Assembly: GCA_965242575.1 (NCBI GenBank)
Contig: OZ251461.1
Span: forward strand, 1,798,001-1,862,000
Source: JANQOH01 sp965242575
GTDB lineage: Bacteria > Pseudomonadota > Alphaproteobacteria > UBA7887
DNA: 64,000 bases
Direction of reading: 5' to 3'
Both the position numbers and the translations under genes were made by a program. The number at the start of each line of letters is the position of its first letter. The first letter of the stretch is position 1. Under the pieces are notes generated by a model that was given only the letters and a program-made list of their open reading frames with translations, made no database searches and was not told the origin of the DNA. Shown in pieces: positions 1 to 9,476 of the stretch.

Positions 1-1
1 G

Positions 2-196
2 GAGGCCTACAACAAGGGGGTGGGATCGCTGGAGAAGCGGATGCTGCCGGCGGCGCGCAAATTCGAAACGCTGGAGGTCGCTCCGCCGGGCAAACCGCTC
101 CCCATGCTGGAGGGAGTCGACGCCGCGCCGCGCGACCCGCGCCCGCCGCCCGTCGACGACGCGGATGGCGGCGCCGGGAGCGCCGGCTCCCCTTGA
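2..196 (+). CDS. rmuC: RmuC family protein, C-terminal end (5' truncated by window)
   Basis: The first 64 codons are open and end at a TGA at 194-196. The translation begins EAYNKGVGSLEKRMLPAARK and continues into a Pro/Asp-rich tail. The NKGVGSLEKRMLPAARKF segment matches the conserved end of RmuC, a nuclease-fold protein thought to limit DNA rearrangements at inverted repeats. Only the C-terminus is visible, so the catalytic region cannot be checked. The next gene begins about 90 bp downstream on the same strand. Confidence 0.75.
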   Translation, partial: EAYNKGVGSLEKRMLPAARKFETLEVAPPGKPLPMLEGVDAAPRDPRPPPVDDADGGAGSAGSP

Positions 197-288
197 ACCG
201 CGCGAAACGCGGCCCGGGGCGGGCGGACGCGCTGTCGACGGAGGGCGGGCGGAGGTGTATAGCGGCGCTTTCTCCGAAGGAGGGCGCG

Positions 289-1665
289 ATGGATCGAGGA
301 TGGTCCCCCGCCGACTGGCGCGGCTTGCCGATCCGGCAGCAGCCGGCCTACGCCGACGCCGAGGCGAAAGCCGCTGCGGAGGCGCGCCTGCGGCGGTCGC
401 CGCCGCTGGTGTTCGCGGGCGAGGCGCGGGCGTTGCAGGCGCGGCTGGCGCAGGTCGCCGAAGGGCGGGGATTCCTGCTGCAAGGCGGCGACTGCGCCGA
501 GGCGTTCGCCGAGTTCCATCCCGACCACATCCGCGACACCTTCCGGGTGCTGTTGCAGATGGCGGTGGCGCTGAGCTTCGGCGCCGGGCTGCCGGTGGTC
601 AAGGTGGGGCGGCTCGCCGGCCAGTTCGCCAAGCCGCGCTCGACCGAGACCGAGGCGCGCGGCGGAGTCGAGCTGCCGAGCTACCGCGGCGACATCGTGA
701 ACGGCATCGAATTCGACGCGGCGGCGCGCGAACCGGACCCGCAGCGGATGATCCGCGCCTACGGCCAGGCCGCCGCCACCCTCAACCTGCTGCGCGCGTT
801 CTCCCACGGCGGCTACGCCGACCTGCACCAAGTGCATCGCTGGAACCTGGGCTTCGTCGCCGCCGCCGCGGCGGAGAAGTACCGCGACCTCGCCGACCGC
901 ATCGGCGAGGCGCTGGACTTCATGGCGGCGTGCGGACTGGACGAGAACACGCCGCAGATCCGCCAGACCGAGTTCTTCACCTCGCACGAGGCGCTGCTGC
1001 TCGGCTACGAGGAGGCGCTGACCCGCCGCGACAGCACCACCGGCGACTGGTACGACTGCTCGGCGCACATGCTGTGGATCGGCGACCGCACCCGCGACCC
1101 GGACGAGGCGCACGTCGCGTTCCTGCGCGGCGTGAAGAACCCGGTCGGGGTCAAGGTCGGCCCGACCCTCGACGAGGACGGCCTGATGCGCCTCATCGAC
1201 CTGCTCAACCCGGCGGACGAGGCGGGCCGCCTGACGCTGATCGCGCGGATGGGGGCGAACGAGGCGGGCCGCCTGCTGCCGCCGCTGGTCCGCCGCGTGG
1301 CGCGCGAGGGCCGCCGCGTCGTGTGGTCGTGCGACCCCATGCACGGCAACACGATCAAATCCTCGACCGGCTACAAGACCCGCCCGTTCGACCGCATCCT
1401 GTCGGAGGTGCGGACGTTCTTCGCCGTCCACGAGGCGGAGGGGCAATACGCCGGCGGGGTCCATTTCGAGATGACCGGGCGCGACGTGACCGAATGCCTC
1501 GGCGGCGCCCAGGCCATCGACGAGGCCGGCCTGTCCGACCGCTACCACACCCATTGCGACCCGCGGCTGAACGCCTCGCAGAGCCTGGAGCTCGCCTTCC
1601 TGGTCGCCGAGGAGCTCAAGGGCCGGCGGTCGCGCGACGCGGCGCCGGCGGCGGCGGCGGAATAG
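289..1665 (+). CDS. Class II 3-deoxy-7-phosphoheptulonate (DAHP) synthase
   Basis: The 458-residue protein is full length for the plant/Mycobacterium-type (class II) DAHP synthase, which condenses phosphoenolpyruvate and erythrose 4-phosphate in the first step of the shikimate pathway. All four metal ligands of the family are visible: Cys in LQGGDCAE (near residue 67), His in DPMHGNT, Glu in HFEMTGRDVTEC and Asp in THCDPRLN. The ORF is open upstream to 193, but the ATG at 289 is preceded by GAAGGAGG at 276-283 and yields the usual N-terminus (WSPADWR, Q-rich), so I use it. The SDR gene follows after 10 bp, so the two are probably co-transcribed. Confidence 0.95.
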   Translation: MDRGWSPADWRGLPIRQQPAYADAEAKAAAEARLRRSPPLVFAGEARALQARLAQVAEGRGFLLQGGDCAEAFAEFHPDHIRDTFRVLLQMAVALSFGAGLPVVKVGRLAGQFAKPRSTETEARGGVELPSYRGDIVNGIEFDAAAREPDPQRMIRAYGQAAATLNLLRAFSHGGYADLHQVHRWNLGFVAAAAAEKYRDLADRIGEALDFMAACGLDENTPQIRQTEFFTSHEALLLGYEEALTRRDSTTGDWYDCSAHMLWIGDRTRDPDEAHVAFLRGVKNPVGVKVGPTLDEDGLMRLIDLLNPADEAGRLTLIARMGANEAGRLLPPLVRRVAREGRRVVWSCDPMHGNTIKSSTGYKTRPFDRILSEVRTFFAVHEAEGQYAGGVHFEMTGRDVTECLGGAQAIDEAGLSDRYHTHCDPRLNASQSLELAFLVAEELKGRRSRDAAPAAAAE

Positions 1666-1675
1666 GGAGGCGACC

Positions 1676-2455
1676 ATGGACCTGGGAATCTCCGGCCGCA
1701 AGGCCATCGTCTGCGCCTCCAGCCGCGGGCTGGGGCGCGGCTGCGCGCTGGCGCTGGCGCGCGAGGGCGTCCGCGTCGTCGTCAACGGGCGCGACGCCGA
1801 CCGCACGCGGCGGACCGCCGACGAGATCGCCGCCGAAACCGGCGTCGAGACGACCGCCGTCGTCGCCGACCTGGACCTGCCGGAGGGCCGCGAGGCGCTG
1901 CTCGCCGCCTGCCCCGAACCGGACATTCTGGTGAACAACAATGGCGGCCCGCCGCCGGGCGGGTTCCGCGACTGGGGGCGCGGCGAGTGGGAGCGCGGGC
2001 TGACCGCCAACCTGCTGGTCCCCGTGGCGCTGATGAAGGCGGCGGTGGACGGGATGGCCGAACGCGGCTTCGGGCGCGTCGTCAACGTCACGTCCATCGC
2101 GGTGCGGATGCCCGTCCCCGGCCTCGCCATGTCGAGCGCGGCGCGTTCGGGGCTGACGGCCTTCGTCGCCTCGATCGCGCGCGAGATGGCGCCGCGCAAC
2201 GTGGCGATCAACAACCTCCAGCCGGGGCTGTTCGAGACCGACCGGCTGACCGACGGGCAGGCGGCGGCGGCGCGCGCCGCCGGGCGGTCGGCGGCCGAGG
2301 TGCGCGCCGGCCAGCTGGCGCGCATCCCCGCCGGGCGGTTCGGCGACCCGGAGGAGTTCGGGCGCGCCTGCGCCTTCCTCTGCAGCGCGCATGCGGGCTA
2401 CATCGCCGGGCAGTCGCTGCTGCTCGACGGCGGGTTCTACCCCGGGGCGTTCTGA
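1676..2455 (+). CDS. Short-chain dehydrogenase/reductase-like protein lacking the Tyr-x3-Lys dyad
   Basis: The 259-residue protein has a Rossmann SDR fold: a nucleotide-binding stretch SSRGLGRG near residue 15, an NNNGGPPPG segment where classical SDRs have NNAG, and a C-terminal LLLDGGFYPG. The SDR catalytic YxxxK is absent. The aligned position reads MSSAARSGLTAF, with Ala/Arg instead of Tyr. This variant is typical of a recognised group annotated as 3-oxoacyl-ACP reductase-like. The chemistry is therefore uncertain despite a clear family assignment. ATG with a GGGAGGCGACC ribosome site. It lies 10 bp after the DAHP synthase gene and about 30 bp before the phosphoribosyltransferase-like gene. 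Confidence 0.85.
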   Translation: MDLGISGRKAIVCASSRGLGRGCALALAREGVRVVVNGRDADRTRRTADEIAAETGVETTAVVADLDLPEGREALLAACPEPDILVNNNGGPPPGGFRDWGRGEWERGLTANLLVPVALMKAAVDGMAERGFGRVVNVTSIAVRMPVPGLAMSSAARSGLTAFVASIAREMAPRNVAINNLQPGLFETDRLTDGQAAAARAAGRSAAEVRAGQLARIPAGRFGDPEEFGRACAFLCSAHAGYIAGQSLLLDGGFYPGAF

Positions 2456-2487
2456 CGGCCCGGCCCCGGCGCGATGACCCCGACGGC

Positions 2488-3636
2488 ATGACCGGCGAGG
2501 CGGAGGGCGCCGCCGCGCTCGAGGCGGAGATCGCGCGCCGCGCCGACCAGTATTTCAAGCGCACGCGGCGCATCGTCGCGCGCCACGGCGACGCGACGGT
2601 GACCTATGCGGTGTTCATGCGCCGTCCGGTCATCTTCTGCCCGCGCCTCGCGGTGGCGTGGCTGGAGGCGGCGGCGCGGGCGCGCGGCGCGGAGGTCCGC
2701 ATCGAGCAGCGCTTCGCCGAGGGCGCGTGGGTCGGCGCCGGCGAGCCGCTGTTCTACGTCACCGGCCCGTTCTCGGCCCTTGCCGACCTGGAGACGGTGT
2801 ACCTGCAAAAGCTCGGCCCCCCCTGCGTCGCCGCCTACAACGCCTACGGCATGTGCTCCGACCTGCCGAAGGTGGCGTTCCTGGCGATGGACGCGCGCCA
2901 TTGCGCCGGGGTCGAGATGGCGGAGGCGATGGCCTACGCCGCCAGCGTCGGCTCCGCCAAGGCGCGGCGCGAGGCGGGCGCGGTGGGCTTCATCGGCGGC
3001 GCCAACGACGACACCGCGCATTATTTCGGCCGCGAGGCGGGCCTCGGCACCATGCCGCACGGGCTGGTCGGCTACGCCGGCGGGACGGTGCGGGCGGCGG
3101 AGATGTACCGCGCGCTCTACCCCGGCGAGCCGCTGACGGTTCTGGTGGACTACTTCGCCCGCGAAGTGTCGGATTCGCTGGCGGTGGCGCGGCGCTTCCC
3201 CGAACTCGCGGCGGCGGGGACGCTGCGCGTGCGCATCGACACCCATGGCGGGCGCTTCGTCGAGGGGCTGGACACGGCGTCGTCCTACGCGGTGCTGGAG
3301 CGCCGCGCGCCGCGCGCCGTCCGCACCTATCGCAGCGAGACCGAGCTGCGCCTGCTGGTCGGCACGGGGGTGAGCGCGGCGGCGGCGTTCCACCTGCGCG
3401 AGGCGCTGGACGCGGCGGGTTTCGACAAGGTGGGGATCGCCGCCAGCTCCGGCTTCGGCCCGGCGAAGTGCAAGCTGTTCGCCTCGGTCGGCGCGCCGGT
3501 GGACGTCATCGGCACCGGCTCCTACCTGCCGGAGAAGTGGAGCGAGACCTACGCCACCGCCGACATCGTGGAATATAACGGGCGCCCGTCGGTGAAGGTG
3601 GGGCGCGAGTTCCTGCTGCGCGGCCGCGAGGGCTGA
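2488..3636 (+). CDS. Nicotinate phosphoribosyltransferase family protein
   Basis: The 382-residue protein belongs to the nicotinate/quinolinate phosphoribosyltransferase-like family. It shows a conserved KCKLFASVG / DVIGTGSYLPE phosphate-binding end, a VDYF segment followed by the RIDTHGGRF strand, and an MAYAASVGSAKARREAG region. The family makes NAD precursors from nicotinate and PRPP. This is a short version, so the exact substrate is not certain. The ORF is open upstream through the SDR gene, but the first in-frame ATG past that gene is at 2488, which gives the expected start. The stop is followed almost immediately by the GTG of hsdM, the first gene of the defence island. Confidence 0.82.
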   Translation: MTGEAEGAAALEAEIARRADQYFKRTRRIVARHGDATVTYAVFMRRPVIFCPRLAVAWLEAAARARGAEVRIEQRFAEGAWVGAGEPLFYVTGPFSALADLETVYLQKLGPPCVAAYNAYGMCSDLPKVAFLAMDARHCAGVEMAEAMAYAASVGSAKARREAGAVGFIGGANDDTAHYFGREAGLGTMPHGLVGYAGGTVRAAEMYRALYPGEPLTVLVDYFAREVSDSLAVARRFPELAAAGTLRVRIDTHGGRFVEGLDTASSYAVLERRAPRAVRTYRSETELRLLVGTGVSAAAAFHLREALDAAGFDKVGIAASSGFGPAKCKLFASVGAPVDVIGTGSYLPEKWSETYATADIVEYNGRPSVKVGREFLLRGREG

Positions 3637-3639
3637 CCG

Positions 3640-5229
<1,590 letters not shown>

Positions 5230-5245
5230 CGCGGGGCGGCGTGCG

Positions 5246-5437
5246 ATGCCCAAGGTTCGAGACGCAATTCGTTTGCTGGAGCGAGACGGATGGTCGCTGG
5301 TCCGCACCAGGGGGAGCCATCGCCGATTCCGGAACCCCGGCAAACCCGGTACCGTTACCGTCGCCGGCAAGCCGGGCGACGACCTCGCGCCGGGAACATG
5401 GGCCAGCATCGTGAAGCAGGCCAGGATCGAGAAATGA
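5246..5437 (+). CDS. hicA: HicA-family toxin (mRNA interferase)
   Basis: The 63-residue protein has the dsRBD-like HicA fold: an RLLERDGWSLVRTRGSHRRF start with the catalytic His at about residue 25, then a TVTVAGKPGDDLAPGT strand and a final helix. HicA cleaves mRNA in a translation-dependent way and is held inactive by HicB. The gene lies 16 bp after hsdM. Its TGA stop overlaps an ATG (ATGA at 5434-5437), and the antitoxin gene follows directly, so the pair is translationally coupled. The toxin-first order is usual for hicAB. Confidence 0.9.
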   Translation: MPKVRDAIRLLERDGWSLVRTRGSHRRFRNPGKPGTVTVAGKPGDDLAPGTWASIVKQARIEK

Positions 5438-5445
5438 GGCAAAAC

Positions 5446-5664
5446 ATGCGATACGCCGTCGTCGTCGAGAAGGCGCCGTCCAACTACTCGGCCTATGCGC
5501 CCGATCTGCCCGGCTGCGTGGCCACCGGGGCCACGAGGGAAGAAGCGGTCGATGAACTGCGCCGGGCGATTCGGTTTCACCTCGAGAGTTTGCGCGAACA
5601 CGGCGAACCGGCCCCGAAACCGAACTGCACGGTAGCCGTCGTGGAGGCGGACGCCGTCGGATAA
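5446..5664 (+). CDS. hicB: HicB-family antitoxin
   Basis: About 72 residues: MRYAVVVEKAPSNYSAYAPD then LPGCVATGATREEAVDEL and a helix RAIRFHLESLREHG, the classic HicB degraded-RNase-H-like domain. There is no room for a DNA-binding HTH or RHH domain at the C-terminus, so this is a short HicB and autoregulation would have to use another mechanism. I chose ATG 5446 because ATGAGG at 5434-5439 can serve as ribosome site and the family starts M-R-Y. An in-frame ATG at 5434, overlapping the hicA stop, is the alternative and adds four residues. Confidence 0.88.
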   Translation: MRYAVVVEKAPSNYSAYAPDLPGCVATGATREEAVDELRRAIRFHLESLREHGEPAPKPNCTVAVVEADAVG

Positions 5665-5707
5665 GCCTCGGCCCCCGGCGAAACAGGCCGGGCGACGCGG
5701 CGCGCCC

Positions 5708-6228
5708 GGACGAGGCGCGGTTTGTCGCCCACTTATGGCGCATAACGCGTGTTTCCGCCCACTTTCGGCGCAAAGTGGTCGACAACGCATTTTGTCGTTC
5801 ACGAATGGGCGGCAAACGGCGGGCGCTGGAGACCGCCCGCCCGAACGGCGCACGGTTTGTCGCCCACTTATGGCGCATAACGCGTTTTGCCGCCCACTTT
5901 TAGCGCAAAGTGGTCGACAACGGATCTTGTCGCTCGTAGATGGGCGGCAAATGGCGGCGCTGGAGACCGCCCGCCCGAACGGGCCGCGGTTTGTCGCCCA
6001 ATCATGGCGCATAACGCGCCTTGCCGACCACTTTCAGGGCGAAATGGTTGACAACGCGTTTTGTCGCTCATGGATGGGCGGCAAACGGCGCCATCGGAGG
6101 CTGCGCGCCCGAGCGGCGCGCGGTTTATCGCCCACTCATGGCGCATAACGCGCGTTGCCGCCCATTATCGCCACGATATGATTGACAACGGGTCTTGTCG
6201 CTCGTAGATGGGCGGCAAGCGGTGCGGC
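5708..6228 (+). repeat. Tandem array of about 134-bp palindrome-rich units (three full, one partial)
   Basis: Four copies of a unit starting TTTGTCGCCCACTTATGGCG begin at 5721, 5856, 5990 and 6124 (spacing 135, 134, 134). The last copy is cut short near 6225. Each unit contains TTGCCGCCCA and, some 60 bp later, its exact complement TGGGCGGCAA. Between them sit an inner hairpin CCACTTT/AAAGTGG and a second pair CGACAA/TTGTCG, so a unit can fold as a branched structure. Copies differ by scattered substitutions. The array fills the gap between hicB and the Fic gene. The period is not a multiple of three, so the short ORFs inside are not a repeat protein. Confidence 0.9.
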
Positions 6229-6264
6229 GGGCGGATCGAATCGCTCCGACCTTGGAGAAACGCG

Positions 6265-7377
6265 ATGGGCGCGGTCCATTACCATGCGGGGCGCTTCCCG
6301 CCCGAAGAGCTCGACTGGCGCGCGCTGGTTCCGTCGATCGGCCCGGCGGTCGAGGCGGTGGCGCGTTACGATGGGATGCTCGCGGCCATCCCGAATCCCG
6401 ACGTCCTGCTGGCGCCGCTGGCGACGCGGGAGGCGATGCTGTCCTCGCGCATCGAGGGAACCCGGACCACGGTGGAGGAGGCGCTGAGGTTCGAAGCGCG
6501 GCGCGAGACGGTGGCGCCCGAGCGCCGCGACGACGCGCAGGAAGTTCTCAACTACCGCGCCGCCATGCGGCGGGCGGAAGAGATGCTCGAGGAGCTGCCG
6601 CTCTCGCAGCGGGTCGTCCGCGAGGCGCATCGCGTCCTGCTTTCCGGCGCGCGCGGCGCGAACGCGGCGCCCGGCGAATACCGGCGCACGCCCAACTGGA
6701 TCGGCCCGCCGGGATGCGCCCCCGAAGACGCGCGGTTCCTGCCCGTGGAGGCCCACGAACTCGCCGGCGCCATGAGCGCCTGGGAGCGCTTCATGCACGG
6801 CGACGCGCCCGACCGGCTGGTGCAGCTGGCCGTTCTGCATGCCGAGTTCGAGGCGCTGCATCCGTTCCTGGACGGCAACGGCCGGGTGGGGCGCATGCTG
6901 GTCCCGCTGTTTCTCTGGCGCAGCGGCCTCATCGCGCGCCCGGTGTTCTACGTGAGCGCCTATTTGGAGGCTCACCGCGGCGCCTATTACGACGGTCTGC
7001 TCGCCGTCTCGCGCGACGACGACTGGACGGGCTGGTGTCGATTCTTCCTCGAGGCGGTGCGGGCGCAGGCGGAGGACAATTTGGAGAAGACCCGCGCCAT
7101 CCTCGACCTCCACGAGGACATGAAGCGCCGCGTCCCCGACATGATTCGCTCGCAATACGCCGTCCGGGCCCTCGACCGGATATTCCAGACCCCGGTCTTC
7201 CGCGCCGCCGATTTCGTCGCCGGGGCGGGGATCCCGGCGGCCACCGCGCGGCGGATTCTCGGCGTGTTGTCCCGGAACGGGGTTCTGGAGACGATCGAAC
7301 CCGGGCGGGGGCGGCGGACGGCGGTTCTCGCGTTCCGGCGCATCCTCGACATCGCCGGGGACGGCGGGGGATCGTGA
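6265..7377 (+). CDS. Fic-family protein (AMPylase-type) with N-terminal inhibitory motif
   Basis: The 370-residue protein has the complete Fic motif HPFLDGNGRVGR (His about 199). It also has an N-terminal inhibitory helix SSRIEG around residues 60-65, matching [S/T]xxxE[G/N], which marks class II Fic enzymes held inactive in cis. Fic proteins transfer AMP or another phosphate-linked group from a nucleotide to a protein hydroxyl. Upstream of the motif is the usual Fic_N region with LLAPLATREAML. The C-terminus (about residues 285-365) looks like a winged-helix domain (AADFVAGAGIPAATARRIL). Start ATG 6265 follows TTGGAGAAAC; an upstream in-frame start at 6208 would begin inside the repeat array. 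Stand-alone Fic proteins with a wHTH are common in defence islands; the target is unknown. Confidence 0.92.
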   Translation: MGAVHYHAGRFPPEELDWRALVPSIGPAVEAVARYDGMLAAIPNPDVLLAPLATREAMLSSRIEGTRTTVEEALRFEARRETVAPERRDDAQEVLNYRAAMRRAEEMLEELPLSQRVVREAHRVLLSGARGANAAPGEYRRTPNWIGPPGCAPEDARFLPVEAHELAGAMSAWERFMHGDAPDRLVQLAVLHAEFEALHPFLDGNGRVGRMLVPLFLWRSGLIARPVFYVSAYLEAHRGAYYDGLLAVSRDDDWTGWCRFFLEAVRAQAEDNLEKTRAILDLHEDMKRRVPDMIRSQYAVRALDRIFQTPVFRAADFVAGAGIPAATARRILGVLSRNGVLETIEPGRGRRTAVLAFRRILDIAGDGGGS

Positions 7378-7432
7378 CGCGCCCGGCGTCCGGCGCGCCC
7401 CGAACCGGCCCTAACGGCGGGGAAGCACTGCA

Positions 7433-7861
7433 ATGACGCTCGACGTCTCGCCCCTCGAAAGCGCGGCCGCGCAGCTGCGGAAAAGCTTCGCCTACCTGCA
7501 CTCGGACTTGGCGCGCCGGGACCCGGACTTGCGCGAGCAATTCCGCGCCGCCACCATCCAGGCGTTCGAGCTCGCCTATGAATTGGCGGTCAAGACGGTC
7601 CGGCGGCGCCTCACGCAAATCGTTCCCAACCCGGACGCGCTGCGCGGCATGGACTTCGCCGACATGATGCGCGACGCCGCCGACGCCGGCCTCGTCCGCG
7701 ACGCGCCCGCCTTCATGCGGTATCGTGACATGCGGAACCGGACGTCGCACACCTATAACGCGGAGCGGGCGGAGGAGACCGTGGCGGCCATGGACGAATT
7801 CCTGCGCGACACGCGCTTCCTCCTCGCCGCGCTGCGGGGGCGGGACGGTGCGACCGATTGA
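7433..7861 (+). CDS. HEPN-family protein (HI0074/HepT-like), partner of the MNT domain encoded next
   Basis: The 142-residue all-alpha protein is of the nucleotidyltransferase substrate-binding type. It has the helix QAFELAYELAVKTVRRRL and then RNRTSH at residues 101-106, the Rx4-6H motif used by HEPN ribonucleases such as HepT. In HepT-MntA systems the HEPN toxin is silenced by AMPylation or phosphorylation of a Tyr beside this motif; a Tyr follows at 108 (RTSHTY). The 3' end overlaps the GTG start of the next gene by 14 bp. That gene supplies a fused MNT domain, so a cognate HEPN/MNT pair is strongly implied even though the antitoxin is part of HsdS. Confidence 0.85.
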   Translation: MTLDVSPLESAAAQLRKSFAYLHSDLARRDPDLREQFRAATIQAFELAYELAVKTVRRRLTQIVPNPDALRGMDFADMMRDAADAGLVRDAPAFMRYRDMRNRTSHTYNAERAEETVAAMDEFLRDTRFLLAALRGRDGATD

Positions 7862-9476
7862 CCTGCCGCCCGCCGACCTGGAGACGGTCCGGCGCATCCT
7901 CCGCGACCACGCGCCGGGGCTGGAGGCGCGCGCCTTCGGTTCGCGCGTGTCCTGGACGGCGCGGGACACCTCCGATCTCGATCTCGTTCTGATGACCGAA
8001 TCCCCGCTGGACGCCGGGCGCATGGCGGCCTTGCGGGCGGCGCTCGCCGGTTCGGATTTGCCCTTCCGCGTCGACGTGGCGGATTGGGCGGCCGTGTCCG
8101 AAGGTTTTCGCGCGATAATCGAGCGGGAATATGCGGTGCTGTCCTCGGTGGAGCCGGCACGCGAACGACGCGGCTGGCCCACGGTCGAAATCGGCGAGAT
8201 AGCCGACATTGTCGGCGGCGGGACTCCCTCCACGAAGGATCCGGCGAACTTCGACGGCGATATCCCCTGGCTCACACCGCGGGACCTATCGGCTCCGCAT
8301 GGGCGCGTGGTGACTGGGGGAAAGCGCAACTTGTCCCGTGCCGGGCTGTCGAATTCGTCGGCCAAACTGGTTCCGCCCGGCGCCGTCCTGTTGAGCACAC
8401 GCGCTCCCGTCGGGTATGTCGCCATCGCGGGAACGGAAATCGCGACCAATCAGGGATTCCGGAATCTGGTTGTGCGGGAGGGCGCTTGCCCGGAGTTCGT
8501 TTTCTACTGGCTTAATGCCAACACTGAGGAATTAGAGCGACACGCGACCGGAACGACGTTTCGGGAATTGTCCGGCGCAGCTCTCAAGCGCATTCGCATC
8601 CCCTTCCCTACCTTGCCCGAACAACGCGCCATCGCCGAAATTCTGGGTGCGCTCGACGACAAGATCGAACTCAACCGTCGCATGAACGAGACTCTCGAGG
8701 CGATGGCGCGGGCCGTCTTCGACGACTGGTTCGTCGATTTCGGTCCCACCCACGCCAAGATAGAGGGCCGCGAACCCTATCTCGCACCGGAGGTCTGGCG
8801 CTTGTTCCCGGATCGACTGGTCGATACCGAATTCGGGCAAATCCCGCGCGGTTGGAATTTGACGACATTTGGCGATGTGGCTAACATGACAAGCGGAAGA
8901 TCTTACAAAAGTTCTGAGCTGGCCGAATCCGAAGCTGCGCTAGTTACGTTGAAATCGTTCTCAAGAGATGGCGGATACCGGCCCGACGGCTTGAAGCCAT
9001 ACATCGGGAAATTCAAGAACGGCCAAATTATACGGCAAGGAGAAGTGGTTGTCGCCTGTACCGACATAACGCAAGCTGCCGATGTTGTCGGTCGTCCCGC
9101 GGTAGTTCACTCTTCTTCGATATACAAAACTTTGATCGCCTCTCTTGACATGGTAATCGTGCGGCCGACGGCAGAGATCGGGCGTGGATTTATTTATTTT
9201 CTTTGTATCTCTCACAAATTCACTCGACATTGCTTGGCGTACACCACCGGAACGACTGTGTTGCATCTGGATAAGAAGGCAATTCCGATTTTCAAATTCG
9301 CTTGTCCTCCGTCCAATTTGCTGGACAAATTCGGCGCAATCGCGGAAGACGCAATCGATCGTGTCGTGGCGAATTCGGTAGAGAACGAGGCTCTTGCCAT
9401 GCTACGAGACCTGCTACTACCGCGGCTGATGTCCGGCCGGGTACGGGTATCGAACATCGAGAAGGCCGCCGCCTGA
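7848..9476 (+). CDS. hsdS: MNT nucleotidyltransferase fused to type I restriction specificity subunit HsdS
   Basis: The 542-residue fusion starts at GTG 7848, which overlaps the HEPN gene. Residues 1-100 form a minimal nucleotidyltransferase: GS at 31-32, D43-x-D45 in TSDLDLVL, and a third Asp in FRVDVADW at about 76, so all metal-binding residues of MNT/MntA are present. From about residue 108 the protein is HsdS: first target-recognition domain (WPTVEIGEIADIVGGGTPST), conserved central helices (LPEQRAIAEILGALDDKIEL, RAVFDDWFVDF), then a second TRD from about residue 330 (GQIPRGWNLTTFGDVANM) and a closing coiled-coil region ending LLLPRLMSGRVRV. The second TRD is encoded by visibly less GC-rich DNA (about 8850-9400). 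HsdS sets the DNA target of the HsdMR complex; the MNT part is expected to neutralise the HEPN protein. Confidence 0.88.
   Translation: MRPIDLPPADLETVRRILRDHAPGLEARAFGSRVSWTARDTSDLDLVLMTESPLDAGRMAALRAALAGSDLPFRVDVADWAAVSEGFRAIIEREYAVLSSVEPARERRGWPTVEIGEIADIVGGGTPSTKDPANFDGDIPWLTPRDLSAPHGRVVTGGKRNLSRAGLSNSSAKLVPPGAVLLSTRAPVGYVAIAGTEIATNQGFRNLVVREGACPEFVFYWLNANTEELERHATGTTFRELSGAALKRIRIPFPTLPEQRAIAEILGALDDKIELNRRMNETLEAMARAVFDDWFVDFGPTHAKIEGREPYLAPEVWRLFPDRLVDTEFGQIPRGWNLTTFGDVANMTSGRSYKSSELAESEAALVTLKSFSRDGGYRPDGLKPYIGKFKNGQIIRQGEVVVACTDITQAADVVGRPAVVHSSSIYKTLIASLDMVIVRPTAEIGRGFIYFLCISHKFTRHCLAYTTGTTVLHLDKKAIPIFKFACPPSNLLDKFGAIAEDAIDRVVANSVENEALAMLRDLLLPRLMSGRVRVSNIEKAAA

Noticed and set aside
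5735..6148. Reading frames through the 134-bp tandem repeat on both strands (MAHNAFCRPLL-type peptides)
   Set aside because: The repeat period is 134-135 bp, not a multiple of three, so the repeated peptide does not stay in one frame. There is no ribosome site, and palindromes explain the sequence better.
5708..6228. CRISPR array
   Set aside because: The whole 134-bp unit repeats with scattered substitutions; there are no short identical repeats separated by unique spacers.
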